From Sorangium aterium (lineage in GTDB: Bacteria; Myxococcota_A; Polyangia; Polyangiales; Polyangiaceae): 64,000 nt of DNA. The translations under genes and the position numbers were made by a program. The notes below the pieces were generated by a model. That model was not told where the DNA came from and made no database searches. It saw nothing but the letters and a program-made list of their open reading frames with translations. Shown here piece after piece: positions 35,431 to 43,871 of this stretch; within the stretch, counting starts at the first letter, position 1; every line of letters begins with the position of its first letter. Location: positions 930,001 to 994,000 of the forward strand of contig NZ_JAQNDK010000005.1 in assembly GCF_028368935.1 (NCBI RefSeq), in the 5' to 3' direction.

Positions 35431-37506
35431 ATGACGCCTCGTTCCCCGTTGCTCCCCGCCGAACCGCTCCCAGGCGCTCCTGGGGCGAACGACGCCCGGC
35501 TCCCGGCGCTCCCGGCCCAGGCGCGCCCCGGCCGAGCCTCCCGCCTGGGCGCCGGGCTGCTCTCCCTCGTCCTCGGCGCCGCGATGACCGCCGCCACCGC
35601 GGGCGACGCCGCGGCCCAGACGCGCACGGGAGACGGCACCAACGGCGACGGCATGGACCTGCACCTGTTCAGGCCGGCGGTCGACTCCAAGGGGCTCTTC
35701 TCCGTCAACGGGGCAGACATCCTCGGCGCGAACGACATCAGCCTGGGGCTCGTGCTCGATTACGGGCACAACATCCTGCCGCTCACGAAGAACGACCGGG
35801 GGACGGACGTGATGCTCAATCACGCGTTCCAGGGGACGTTCCAGTTCGATTACGGCATCGCCAACTTCCTGGTCGTCGGGCTCTCGGTCCCGGTGGTGCT
35901 CAACGGGGGCAAGCCGGTCGACGACATCGGCCCGGGCGGCAGCGCCAACTACAACGACGACTCGCTCGACGCGCAGGCGCTCGGCAACCTGGCGATCCAC
36001 GCGAAGGCGCGCATCCTCCGCCCCGATCAGGACGTGATCGGGCTCGCGGTGATCGCCCAGGCCGGGATCGGGGTCGGCGGGACCCAGGACTTCGCGTCGG
36101 ATCCGGGGTTCTTCTTCTGGCCGCAGCTCGTGCTGGAGAAGCGGCTCGGCACGACCAACCCGTTCCGGATCGCGGCGAACGTCGGCTACCGCGGCCACGC
36201 CGGGAAGAACCCCGTGTTCGGCCTGCGCCAGGACGGCACGACCTTCCAGCTCAAGCACGGGGACCTCGAGTACTCCGACCTGATCACCGCCGGGGCCGGC
36301 ATGAGCTACCGCGTCCTCACGCCGCTCGACCTCGTGGTCGAGACCTACCTGACCCAGCAGGTCGGCGGCGGCGACAGCGCCGAGCAGAAGCTGTCGGCCG
36401 AGGCGATGGGGGGCATCAAGCTCTTCATCGAGCGGAACAGCTTCCTCATGCTCGGCTTCGGGGTCGGGTACACGCCCGGGTTCCAGGCCGCGGCGCAGCG
36501 CGGGACCATCGGGTTCGTCTTCGAGCCGTCGATCGGCGATCGGGACGGCGACGGCATCAAGGACGATCAGGACGACTGCCCCGACGAGCCCGAGGACTAC
36601 GACGGCTTCCAGGACACGAAGGCGGACTCGCCCCCGGGGAAGTATGGCTGCCCGGATCCGGACAACGACGAGGACGGCATCCTCGACGTCGACGACCGCT
36701 GCCCGAACAACCCGGAGGACCGCGACGGCGACGAGGACGACGACGGCTGCCCGGAGGGGAGCGACGGCGATCGCGACGGCGACGGCATCCTCGACTCGCG
36801 CGACAAGTGCCCGGACGACCCGGAGGATCGCGACGGCTTCCAGGACAAGGACGGCTGCCCGGATCCGGACAACGACAAGGACGGCATCCCGGACAAGTCC
36901 GACCAGTGCCCGAACGACCCCGAGGACAAGGACGACTTCGAGGACGAGGACGGGTGCCCGGAGCCCGACAACGACAGGGACGGCATCCCGGACGTGGCCG
37001 ACAAGTGCCCGAACGATCCGGAGACGTTCAACGGCCTCGAGGACGAGGACGGCTGCCCGGACAAGGGCAGCGTCGTGATCGAGGAGAACAACATCGTGAT
37101 CCTCGAGAAGATCCAGTTCGCGACCGGCAGCGCTGAGATCCTCCCGGAGTCGTTCGGTATCGTGCAGGCGGTGGCCGAGACGCTGAAGCACCACCCGGAG
37201 TTCACGATGATCGAGGTGCAGGGGCACGCCGACGAGCGCTCGGCCGACGCGTACAACCTCAAGCTGACCCAGGCGCGCGCGGACGCTGTCGCCGCGGCGC
37301 TCGCGCAGCGCGGCGTCAACAAGGACAGCGTTCGCTCGATGGGCTACGGCGAGTACTGCCCGATCGATCCGGCCCACAACGCGGCCGCCTGGGAGAAGAA
37401 CCGGCGCGTCGAGTTCAAGGTCGTGCGGACCGACAAGGGGCCGACCAACGTGGAGCTCGGCTGCGCCCTGGCCCGATCCAAGGGCGTCAACCCGCCGCCT
37501 CCCTGA
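35431..37506 (+). CDS. OmpA-family outer-membrane protein with thrombospondin type 3 repeats
   Basis: The 691-residue product starts at ATG 35431 with GAGGA upstream. A signal peptide (RLGAGLLSLVLGAAMTAATA, cleaved near AAAQ) is followed by a beta-barrel-like region of about 320 residues (ISLGLVLDYGHNILPLTKND; FRIAANVGYRGHAGKNPVFG). From about residue 365 come five to six Asp-rich TSP3 repeats (DRDGDGIKDDQDDCPDEPED; DNDKDGIPDKSDQCPNDPED), expected to bind calcium. An OmpA domain (residues 555-675: VQGHADERSADAYNLKLTQA then RADAVAAAL, and NRRVEFKV) anchors to peptidoglycan. This family is widespread in Myxococcota. A strong hairpin follows the stop. Confidence 0.93.
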   Translation: MTPRSPLLPAEPLPGAPGANDARLPALPAQARPGRASRLGAGLLSLVLGAAMTAATAGDAAAQTRTGDGTNGDGMDLHLFRPAVDSKGLFSVNGADILGANDISLGLVLDYGHNILPLTKNDRGTDVMLNHAFQGTFQFDYGIANFLVVGLSVPVVLNGGKPVDDIGPGGSANYNDDSLDAQALGNLAIHAKARILRPDQDVIGLAVIAQAGIGVGGTQDFASDPGFFFWPQLVLEKRLGTTNPFRIAANVGYRGHAGKNPVFGLRQDGTTFQLKHGDLEYSDLITAGAGMSYRVLTPLDLVVETYLTQQVGGGDSAEQKLSAEAMGGIKLFIERNSFLMLGFGVGYTPGFQAAAQRGTIGFVFEPSIGDRDGDGIKDDQDDCPDEPEDYDGFQDTKADSPPGKYGCPDPDNDEDGILDVDDRCPNNPEDRDGDEDDDGCPEGSDGDRDGDGILDSRDKCPDDPEDRDGFQDKDGCPDPDNDKDGIPDKSDQCPNDPEDKDDFEDEDGCPEPDNDRDGIPDVADKCPNDPETFNGLEDEDGCPDKGSVVIEENNIVILEKIQFATGSAEILPESFGIVQAVAETLKHHPEFTMIEVQGHADERSADAYNLKLTQARADAVAAALAQRGVNKDSVRSMGYGEYCPIDPAHNAAAWEKNRRVEFKVVRTDKGPTNVELGCALARSKGVNPPPP

Positions 37507-37514
37507 GCGGAGGT

Positions 37515-37547
37515 GCGGCGCCGCCCTGAGCGGAAGGGCGGCGCCGC
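37515..37547 (+). terminator. Strong hairpin after the OmpA-like gene
   Basis: A perfect 13-bp stem GCGGCGCCGCCCT / AGGGCGGCGCCGC with a 7-base loop, 9 bp after the stop. There is no U-tract. It is likely a terminator or mRNA-stabilising structure for the abundant outer-membrane protein mRNA. Confidence 0.75.
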
Positions 37548-37588
37548 CGATCTGGACAGGACGGGTCGGGCCGGGAGAGAGTGGGCCC

Positions 37589-38137
37589 ATGAAGGCCCGA
37601 GCCAGCCGCTCCGCCGCCACCACGCTCGCCGCCGCGGCGCTCGCCATGATGTCGATGATGTCGAGCGCCGCAACAGCAGCGCTCGCCATGGTGGCGAGCG
37701 GCTGCATCAACACCGACGCTGCCGTGTTCGTCGACCCGTCCATCGCGGCGCCCGAGGCGACCGTCTCCTCGAGTGCGCTGGGGACCGGCCTGACCGCGAG
37801 CTTCGCGCTGGAGCTCCACCTGAGCGCGCGGGCCAGCGGGCCCAGCCGCGTCGCGGTGCGCACCTTCGCGATCACGAGCGCCGATCAGAAGACCTCGATC
37901 GTCGAGCCGCTCCCCGCCGAGACCACGGCGGCGCTTCCGGTCGAGGTCGCTCCGGACAGCGACGTCACCGTGGTGTTCACCGTCGATACCGGCGCTCAGG
38001 GCGGGACGCTCCCGGCCGACGCCGCGGCGGCGCTCTGCGCCGCGGAGGGGATCCGCATCACGGGCGCGATCGAGGACTCGCTGGAGGACGGGGCGACGCC
38101 GGTCGCCTCCGCGGTGTTCCACGCGGACTGTCCGTGA
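37589..38137 (+). CDS. Small lipoprotein of unknown function
   Basis: ATG 37589 with GGAGAGAG upstream gives 182 residues. It has a long Ala/Met-rich signal (AAALAMMSMMSSAATAALAM) with lipobox MVASGC. The mature part is beta-rich (TASFALELHLSARASGPSRV; VRTFAITSADQKTSIVEPLP; DSDVTVVFTVDTGAQGGTLP), as in an immunoglobulin-like sandwich, with two further Cys near the C-terminus. No family recognised. It lies between the OmpA-like gene and the mutase gene on the same strand. Confidence 0.68.
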   Translation: MKARASRSAATTLAAAALAMMSMMSSAATAALAMVASGCINTDAAVFVDPSIAAPEATVSSSALGTGLTASFALELHLSARASGPSRVAVRTFAITSADQKTSIVEPLPAETTAALPVEVAPDSDVTVVFTVDTGAQGGTLPADAAAALCAAEGIRITGAIEDSLEDGATPVASAVFHADCP

Positions 38138-38188
38138 TGCGCCGCACCGGCGCGTTGCCGGGCGCCATCGCGCGCGCGCCGCGCTAAA

Positions 38189-40003
38189 ATGCCGGCCATG
38201 GCGCCTCGAGAGCTCACCCCCCCTCCGGAGACGGCGGCGGATCGCGCGGTCGGGTCCCCGGAAAACGCCGGCGAGCGCGGCGGCGACGCGCTCCGTTCCA
38301 CGAACGGCGGGGGCGGAGAGGGGCTCGGGCTCGACGAGGCAGGGCTCGCGGCGCTCCGGCGCGCGGTGGCCGCGTGGCGCGCGGGCCCGGTCGCCGAGGC
38401 GTCGGCGCGCTTCCCGCCGCGGAGCGAGCGGTTCACGACGTGGAGCGGCATCGACGTGCCCGACCTCGCGACCCCGGCCGACGCGCCGGTCGACCACGCG
38501 GCGGATCTCGGGCTGCCCGGGGAGTACCCGTTCACGCGGGGGGTCCAGCCGACGATGTACCGCGGCAGGCTCTGGACGATGCGGATGTTCGCGGGCTTCG
38601 GCACGCCGGAGCAGACGAACGCGCGGTTCAAATACCTGCTCGCAGAGGGCCAGACGGGCCTGTCGACCGCCTTCGATTTCCCGACCCTCATGGGCTACGA
38701 CTCCGACTCTCCGCGGTCGCTCGGCGAGGTCGGGATGTGCGGTGTCGCGGTCGACACGCTCCGCGACATGGAGGTGCTCTTCGACGGTATCCCGCTCGAC
38801 CAGGTGACGACGTCGATGACCATCAACGGCCCCGCCGCCGTGCTGCTCGCGTTCTATATCGCGCTCGCCGACAAGCGCGGGATCCCGCGGAGCCGCGTCG
38901 GCGGCACCGTGCAGAACGACTGCCTCAAGGAGTTCATCGCCCAGCACGCCTGGCTCGTCCCCCCGCGCCCGGCGATGCGCATCGTGACCGACATGATCGA
39001 GTTCTGCGCGCGCGAGGTGCCGCGGTGGAACTCGGTGTCGATCAGCGGATACCACATCCGGGAGGCGGGCTCGACCGCCGCGCAGGAGCTCGCGTTCACG
39101 CTCGCGGACGGGCTCGCCTACGTCGAGAGCTGCGTGGCCCGCGGCCTCGACGTGGACGCCTTCGCGCCGCGCCTGTCGTTCTTCTTCGACGTCCACAGCG
39201 ACTTCTTCGAGGAGATCGCCAAGTTCCGCGCCGCGCGCCGCATGTGGGCGCGGTTCCTCAAGGTGCGGTACGGGGCGAAGAAGGCCGAGAGCATGAAGCT
39301 GCGGACGCACGCGCAGACAGCCGGCGTGTCGCTGACGGCGCAGCAGCCGTACAACAACGTGGTCCGCGTCTCGCTCCAGGCGCTCGCCGCCGTGCTCGGC
39401 GGCACCCAGTCGCTCCACACGAACTCGCTCGACGAGACGTACGCGCTCCCGACCGAGGAGAGCGTGACCATCGCCCTCCGGACCCAGCAGATCATCGCCC
39501 ACGAGAGCGGGGTCGCGAACACCATCGATCCGCTCGGCGGCAGCTACTACGTGGAGTGGCTCACAGACCGCCTGGAGAAGGAGGCCCTCGCTTACATCCA
39601 GCGGATCGACGAGATGGGCGGGATGGTGGCCGCCATCGAGAAGGGGTATCCGCAGCGCGAGATCGCCGCCTCTGCCTACAGGTTTCAACGAGAGCTGGAA
39701 TCGAACGAGCGGATCACGGTGGGCGTCAACCGCTACGCCGCGGCGGGCGAGAAGACGATCCCCCTCCTCCGCATCGACGAGCAGGTGCAGCGCGTTCAGT
39801 GCGAGAACCTGGCCCGGGTCAAGGCCCAGCGCGACCAGGACCGCGTGCGGCGCGCCCTGGCCGACGTGCGGAGCGCCGCGCGGGGCCGCGATAACCTGAT
39901 GCCGCCCCTCATCGCGGCGGCCAGCGCCTACGCGACCGAGCAGGAGATCTGCGACGTGCTGCGCGACGTCCTGGGGACCTACAGCGATCCGGCCGAGTTC
40001 TGA
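38189..40003 (+). CDS. Acyl-CoA mutase catalytic (large) subunit, methylmalonyl-CoA mutase type
   Basis: This 604-residue protein has the TIM-barrel catalytic domain of B12-dependent acyl-CoA mutases: [60 protein letters not shown] and [20 protein letters not shown] with the cobalt-region His. The Tyr in TMYRGR and the Arg in PAMRIV match positions that favour methylmalonyl-CoA over isobutyryl-CoA (family knowledge; by eye). The B12-binding domain (DxHxxG) is absent, as in two-subunit McmA1/IcmA enzymes, so a separate small subunit is required and is not in the window. ATG 38189 or ATG 38198 may be used. The first 45 residues are low complexity. Confidence 0.9.
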   Translation: MPAMAPRELTPPPETAADRAVGSPENAGERGGDALRSTNGGGGEGLGLDEAGLAALRRAVAAWRAGPVAEASARFPPRSERFTTWSGIDVPDLATPADAPVDHAADLGLPGEYPFTRGVQPTMYRGRLWTMRMFAGFGTPEQTNARFKYLLAEGQTGLSTAFDFPTLMGYDSDSPRSLGEVGMCGVAVDTLRDMEVLFDGIPLDQVTTSMTINGPAAVLLAFYIALADKRGIPRSRVGGTVQNDCLKEFIAQHAWLVPPRPAMRIVTDMIEFCAREVPRWNSVSISGYHIREAGSTAAQELAFTLADGLAYVESCVARGLDVDAFAPRLSFFFDVHSDFFEEIAKFRAARRMWARFLKVRYGAKKAESMKLRTHAQTAGVSLTAQQPYNNVVRVSLQALAAVLGGTQSLHTNSLDETYALPTEESVTIALRTQQIIAHESGVANTIDPLGGSYYVEWLTDRLEKEALAYIQRIDEMGGMVAAIEKGYPQREIAASAYRFQRELESNERITVGVNRYAAAGEKTIPLLRIDEQVQRVQCENLARVKAQRDQDRVRRALADVRSAARGRDNLMPPLIAAASAYATEQEICDVLRDVLGTYSDPAEF

Positions 40004-40151
40004 GCGCGCGCGGGATCGCGCGGGATCGCTCGGGTAGGAGCGCACAGGAAGGAGCGCGCGCCGCTTGCTGCGGTGCGCCGCGGGCCCCGGCGTGCGCATC
40101 CGATCAGGTTGCGGGCGGCGTGGGGGCCGGGGAACCCCTTGATTCGTCAGG

Positions 40152-40181
40152 TTGACACTTCTCTACGTCGGCCGGTAGAGT
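40152..40181 (+). promoter_or_regulatory. Sigma-70-type promoter for the binding-protein gene
   Basis: TTGACA at 40152-40157, an 18-bp spacer and TAGAGT at 40176-40181. The -35 is a perfect match, and the -10 matches four of six bases. It lies about 150 bp upstream of the start at 40329, giving a leader of about 140 bases. It is the only near-consensus promoter I noticed in the window. Confidence 0.65.
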
Positions 40182-40328
40182 GCGCCGGCGTCAGGTTGCC
40201 GCAGTCGCGGCTCATCCGTGGCGCCGCCGTACGGTCTGCTGTTGTCGCTGCGCTGCGGCGCTGCGAGCTGTCGGTCGAGAAAGAGGATCGTCGTGGGCGA
40301 CCGAGGTCGCCGCGTAGGGAGCAAGCTT

Positions 40329-42068
40329 ATGAAGAGTCGATCCATGTCGCGCCGCATTTTTGCCCTTTCGGCGCTCGTCCTATCTGTCGGCGCCACGGCG
40401 GCCTGCGACAACAAGGGGCCCGAGTCCGGTGCCGCGGGGCCCGCTGGCTCGGCCGGGCCCGCTGCCGGGGCTGCGGGCGCGAAGGGCGACGCGAAGGGCG
40501 GCGCGAAGTTCGTCACCATCTCCAGGGAGCAGCAGGCGTCCTGGGTTCGTAACTTCAACCCCCTGCTCGGCGAGGGGGCCACGCGCTTCCCCACCGTCGC
40601 GGGCATCTACGAGCCCATGATCGTGTACAACACGATGAAGGGCGAGTACGTCCCGTGGCTCGCCACGAAGTACGAGTGGAGCGACTCGAACAAGAAGCTC
40701 ACCTTCACGACCCGCTCCGAAGTCAAGTGGTCTGACGGACAACCCTTCTCGGCGAAGGACGTCGCGTTCACGTTCGGGCTCCTCAAGAAGTTCCCGGCGC
40801 TCGATCTCACGGGCGTGTGGAAGCTCATCGACTCGGTCGAGGCCAAGAGCGACACCTCGGTCGAGTTCGTCTTCAAGGAGGCGTTCGTCCCCGGCCTCAC
40901 CTACATCGGCCATCAGCCGATCGTGCCGGAGCACAAGTGGAAGGACGTCGCCGACCCGGTCACGTTCACGAACGAGAACCCGGTCGCGACGGGGCCCTTC
41001 ACCGAGGTGAAGACCTTCCAGAACCAGATCTACGAGCTCGGCAAGAACCCGAACTACTGGCAGAAGGGCAAGCCGGCGGTCGAGGGGCTCCGCTTCCCGG
41101 CGTACCCGGGCAACGACCAGGCGAACCTGGCGCTCATCAACGGCGAGGTCGACTGGGCCGGCAACTTCGTGCCCGACATCGACAAGACCTACGTCGCCAA
41201 GGACCCGGAGAACAACCACTACTGGTTCCCGCTCGTCGGCGGCACCGTGACGCTCTACCCGAACGCCACGAAGAAGCCGTTCGACGATATCAAGCTGCGC
41301 AAGGCCATCAGCATGGCCATCGACCGCGCCCAGATCGCGAAGGTCGCGGTCAACGGCTACACGGTCGGCGCGGACGGGACCGGGCTCGACGACGCCTACG
41401 GGCGCTGGCGCAGCGACAAGGCTGCCGCGGCCGGCGACTGGACGACCTTCGACGTGGCCAAGGCGAACGCCCTCCTCGACGAGGCCGGCTACGCCAAGGG
41501 CGCCGACGGGATCCGCGCGAAGGACGGCAAGCCGCTGAAGTTCGACATCAACGTCGTGACCGGCTGGTCCGACTGGGTGCGCGCCGTCCAGATCACCGCG
41601 CAGAGCCTGAAGGCCGTGGGCATCGATGCCACGCTGAAGACCTACGACTTCAGCGCGTTCTTCGAGGCGCTCCAGAAGGGCACGTTCGACATGTCGATGG
41701 GCTGGACCAACACCGAGCCCACGCCGTTCAACTACTACCGCGATCTCATGGCCCCGGAGTTCGTGAAGCCCGTCAACGAGGTCTCGAACCGCAACTGGCA
41801 CCGCTTCGCCGCCAAGGAGGCCGAGCCGCTGTTCAAGAAGTTCGCGGCCGCGACGGATCCGGCGGAGCAGAAGGCCATCGTCGACGATCTGCAGCTGATC
41901 TACGCCCAGCAGGTGCCGGTCATCCCGCTGTTCAAGAACCCGTCCTGGGGCGAGTACAGCACGAAGCGCTTCGTCGGGTGGCCCAGCAAGGAGAACCCGT
42001 ACGCGAAGCTGTCGCCGAACAACTCGCCGGACTACCTGCTCGTCCTGACCGAGATCAAGCCGAAGTGA
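40329..42068 (+). CDS. ABC transporter substrate-binding lipoprotein, family 5 (oligopeptide type)
   Basis: The 579-residue protein starts at ATG 40329 (GGGAG upstream); ATG 40344 is in frame. A signal with lipobox GATAAC is followed by an Ala/Gly linker. SBP family 5 blocks follow: VKWSDGQPFSAKDVAFTFGL, NPVATGPFTEVKTFQNQIYE, NPNYWQKGKPAVEGLRFPAY, KLRKAISMAIDRAQIAKVAV and YAQQVPVIPLFKNPSWGEYS. Such proteins bind peptides or oligosaccharides outside the inner membrane and feed a Dpp/Opp-type permease. No permease or ATPase genes are next to it, so it is an orphan in this window. It has its own promoter and terminator. Confidence 0.92.
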   Translation: MKSRSMSRRIFALSALVLSVGATAACDNKGPESGAAGPAGSAGPAAGAAGAKGDAKGGAKFVTISREQQASWVRNFNPLLGEGATRFPTVAGIYEPMIVYNTMKGEYVPWLATKYEWSDSNKKLTFTTRSEVKWSDGQPFSAKDVAFTFGLLKKFPALDLTGVWKLIDSVEAKSDTSVEFVFKEAFVPGLTYIGHQPIVPEHKWKDVADPVTFTNENPVATGPFTEVKTFQNQIYELGKNPNYWQKGKPAVEGLRFPAYPGNDQANLALINGEVDWAGNFVPDIDKTYVAKDPENNHYWFPLVGGTVTLYPNATKKPFDDIKLRKAISMAIDRAQIAKVAVNGYTVGADGTGLDDAYGRWRSDKAAAAGDWTTFDVAKANALLDEAGYAKGADGIRAKDGKPLKFDINVVTGWSDWVRAVQITAQSLKAVGIDATLKTYDFSAFFEALQKGTFDMSMGWTNTEPTPFNYYRDLMAPEFVKPVNEVSNRNWHRFAAKEAEPLFKKFAAATDPAEQKAIVDDLQLIYAQQVPVIPLFKNPSWGEYSTKRFVGWPSKENPYAKLSPNNSPDYLLVLTEIKPK

Positions 42069-42078
42069 AGGCCGCTGC

Positions 42079-42106
42079 GCTGCGCGCCGGGCTTCCGGCG
42101 CGCAGC
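42079..42106 (+). terminator. Terminator hairpin of the binding-protein gene
   Basis: A perfect 12-bp stem GCTGCGCGCCGG / CCGGCGCGCAGC with loop GCTT, 10 bp after the stop, followed by GTGTGTGT rather than a U-run. Confidence 0.8.
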
Positions 42107-42147
42107 GTGTGTGTCCCCGCCGAGAGCGGGGGGCAGATTCGTGTGAT

Positions 42148-42254
42148 ACGGGCTCAGCCGCTAGGCAGGTGAGTGAGGCGTACGTAAGTACGCCGCAGCG
42201 AGCCGAACGACGCGGATGAGCCCGTAGCGCACGAAGATGCGCCCCGCCTAGCCT
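42148..42254. ncRNA. Candidate structured RNA or palindromic intergenic element
   Basis: Several exact complementary segments lie within 107 bp. ACGGGCTCA (42148-42156) pairs with TGAGCCCGT (42217-42225). GGCGTAC (42177-42183) pairs with GTACGCC (42188-42194) across a GTAA tetraloop (GNRA class). GCGCA (42227-42231) pairs with TGCGC (42238-42242). GCTAGGC (42160-42166) pairs with GCCTAGC (42248-42254). The first and last helices cross, so a pseudoknot is possible. A pyrimidine-rich tract follows (42255-42276). It lies between the terminator at 42106 and the gene at 42328. The function is unknown; the pairings are read directly. Confidence 0.5.
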
Positions 42255-42327
42255 TTCTCTCTCTCTTCTCCCTTCGACTCAGCACAAACCTTGGCCGCCG
42301 GCGGCGCCGGTGCGAAGATCGCACTGC

Positions 42328-42978
42328 ATGCTCCCCTCGGGCGTCCAGATTGCACGCTTCGCTGCGCTCCTCTCCGGAGTCTTCCTCCTCGCCGCCTGCG
42401 GCGGCAACCAGCACGCGGGCGCCGCGGCGTTCTGGGAGGGCAACGCCGTCGATCCCGCCGCGCCGGAGGATCAGGCGGGCGCGAAGAAGAAGGCGCCGCG
42501 CAGGGCTTTCGGCGAGCCCGACGATTTCGGTGGCGCCCCGTCCACGCCCGAGGAGCGGGCGCCCTCGTCGTGGGTGGGCGTGCGGCACGATCTCTCGCTC
42601 GCGCGCGCCGAGTCGCGCAAGGAGCGCTGCAGCTGCCTGGCCGTGGAGGTGGGGGAGGCGCGCGACCCCAGGTTCCAGTGGGCGGCCGGCGCGCCGGAGA
42701 CCTCGGCCAATACGCTGGCCATCGCCCTGAGCGCGCGCGGGGTGCCCTGCCCGGGCGGCGCCGCCGACGAGGAGAGCCGGCGGCCCTCGATCTCGGCGGT
42801 CGATCAGGAAGGGAACGATATCGTCATCGAGGTCGAGGAGCTGCCCACCGGACGGCCGCTCGCGACAGGCGCCGTGATCCCGAGGCCCGCTCCGGGCGGG
42901 GCGATCTACGTGAAGGGGAGAAGCGCGAAGATCCCGTATGCGCGCGCCGCGGGCGGCGCGCGCTGCAAGGTCTACTGA
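42328..42978 (+). CDS. Lipoprotein of unknown function
   Basis: ATG 42328 gives 216 residues with a signal peptide and lipobox FLLAAC. The mature part includes an Ala/Lys/Pro linker and a folded region with four Cys (RKERCSCLAVEVGEARDPRF; ALSARGVPCPGG; ending ARCKVY). The ARPG-like block TGAVIPRPAPGGAIYVKGRS is compact and beta-rich. No family recognised; it probably sits in the outer membrane or periplasm. It converges on the haem-motif lipoprotein with 43 bp between stops. Confidence 0.75.
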   Translation: MLPSGVQIARFAALLSGVFLLAACGGNQHAGAAAFWEGNAVDPAAPEDQAGAKKKAPRRAFGEPDDFGGAPSTPEERAPSSWVGVRHDLSLARAESRKERCSCLAVEVGEARDPRFQWAAGAPETSANTLAIALSARGVPCPGGAADEESRRPSISAVDQEGNDIVIEVEELPTGRPLATGAVIPRPAPGGAIYVKGRSAKIPYARAAGGARCKVY

Positions 42979-43021
42979 GAGCCTGCGCCGTCGGGACAGG
43001 CGCTGCGCTGGGCAGAGGGGC

Positions 43022-43690
43022 TCACTCGGGAGCGCCGGCGCAGATCCAGTCGTTGATCTTCTTGATATTGGCCGCAGACAGGGCCTGGTTCGGGGGCGGG
43101 GGCATGCGCTTGCCTTCGGCGCAGAGGTTCTGGCCGTGCAGCAGGTTGATGATGTAGCTCTCGCTCGGCTTGCCCGGCACGACGAGCACCCTGCCGTCGC
43201 AGGTCGCGCTGTCGTGCTCGACGAGCCCGTCGTGGGCCGCGTTCGCGCGGAGATCGAGGCCGCCGGGCGCAGGGCCGTTATTGCCGTGGCACCCCGCGCA
43301 GTTCGTCTGCAGGATCGGCCGCACATCAGCGAAGGTCGCGGTGTCCGCGCCGCACGCGGGATCGCCTGGGGTGGCGGAGCCGCCTTCGCCGGTGCCAGCG
43401 CCGCCGGTGCCGCCGCCCTGGCCGCCCGTGCCGACATCCGCGCCGCCGGTGCCGCCGCCCTGGCCGCCCGTGCCGACATCCGCGCCGCCGGCGCCGCCCT
43501 GGCCGTCGGTCCCGCCGGCGCCGCCGCCCTGGCCCGAGCTGCTGCTGCTGCTGCTGCCGCTGCTGGTCGAGGTGCTTGTCGAGGTGCTTGTGCTGTTGCC
43601 CGTCTCGCCACCGTCGTCAGAGCAGGCAGCCGCCGAGAACCCGATGGTCAGACAGAGGACCAGTTGAAGTGCAGTTTTCTGGGAAAGCAT
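43022..43690 (-). CDS. Lipoprotein with a single c-type haem motif
   Basis: The 222-residue product has a signal with lipobox FSAAAC (Cys23). A Ser/Thr tract (STSTSTSTSTSSGSSSSSSS) and a Gly-rich linker with repeated GGADVGTGGQGGGTG follow. The C-terminal domain (residues 115-222) reads FADVRPILQTNCAGCHGNNG, with CAGCH binding haem c covalently, and KRMPPPPNQALSAANIKKIN, where Met is a candidate axial ligand. This resembles the cytochrome-c-like domains common in planctomycete and myxobacterial envelope proteins. It probably transfers electrons at the outer envelope. A Fur-box-like site lies 105 bp upstream, so iron control is likely (inference). Confidence 0.86.
   Translation of the reverse strand: MLSQKTALQLVLCLTIGFSAAACSDDGGETGNSTSTSTSTSTSSGSSSSSSSGQGGGAGGTDGQGGAGGADVGTGGQGGGTGGADVGTGGQGGGTGGAGTGEGGSATPGDPACGADTATFADVRPILQTNCAGCHGNNGPAPGGLDLRANAAHDGLVEHDSATCDGRVLVVPGKPSESYIINLLHGQNLCAEGKRMPPPPNQALSAANIKKINDWICAGAPE
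43385..43505 (-). repeat. Tandem repeats coding a Gly-rich linker
   Basis: Units of 45 bp encoding GGADVGTGGQGGGTG occur at least twice in perfect register, with a partial third, inside the haem lipoprotein gene. The unit length keeps the frame. Confidence 0.75.
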
Positions 43691-43794
43691 GTGAGGACCT
43701 CTTTGACGCTGTGTTCGCGCGGCGAGAGCCGCGCCGTCAACTCGCGGAGGACCCTAGATGGCATCGTTACCATCCACAACGCATTTCAGAAAAT

Positions 43795-43813
43795 GAAAAT
43801 GCTTATCGTTATC
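43795..43813. promoter_or_regulatory. Fur-box-like palindrome
   Basis: GAAAATGCTTATCGTTATC matches 15 of 19 positions of the classical Fur box GATAATGATAATCATTATC. It lies in unusually AT-rich DNA 105 bp upstream of the start of the minus-strand haem lipoprotein (43690) and downstream of the stop of the minus-strand ATPase gene (43872). It is therefore most likely an operator of the haem lipoprotein gene. Confidence 0.65.
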
Positions 43814-43871
43814 GCGAGCTCGCGACACTGCAATGCAATGATAGAGCTGTACAGGGATTGGTTCGTCGCCT

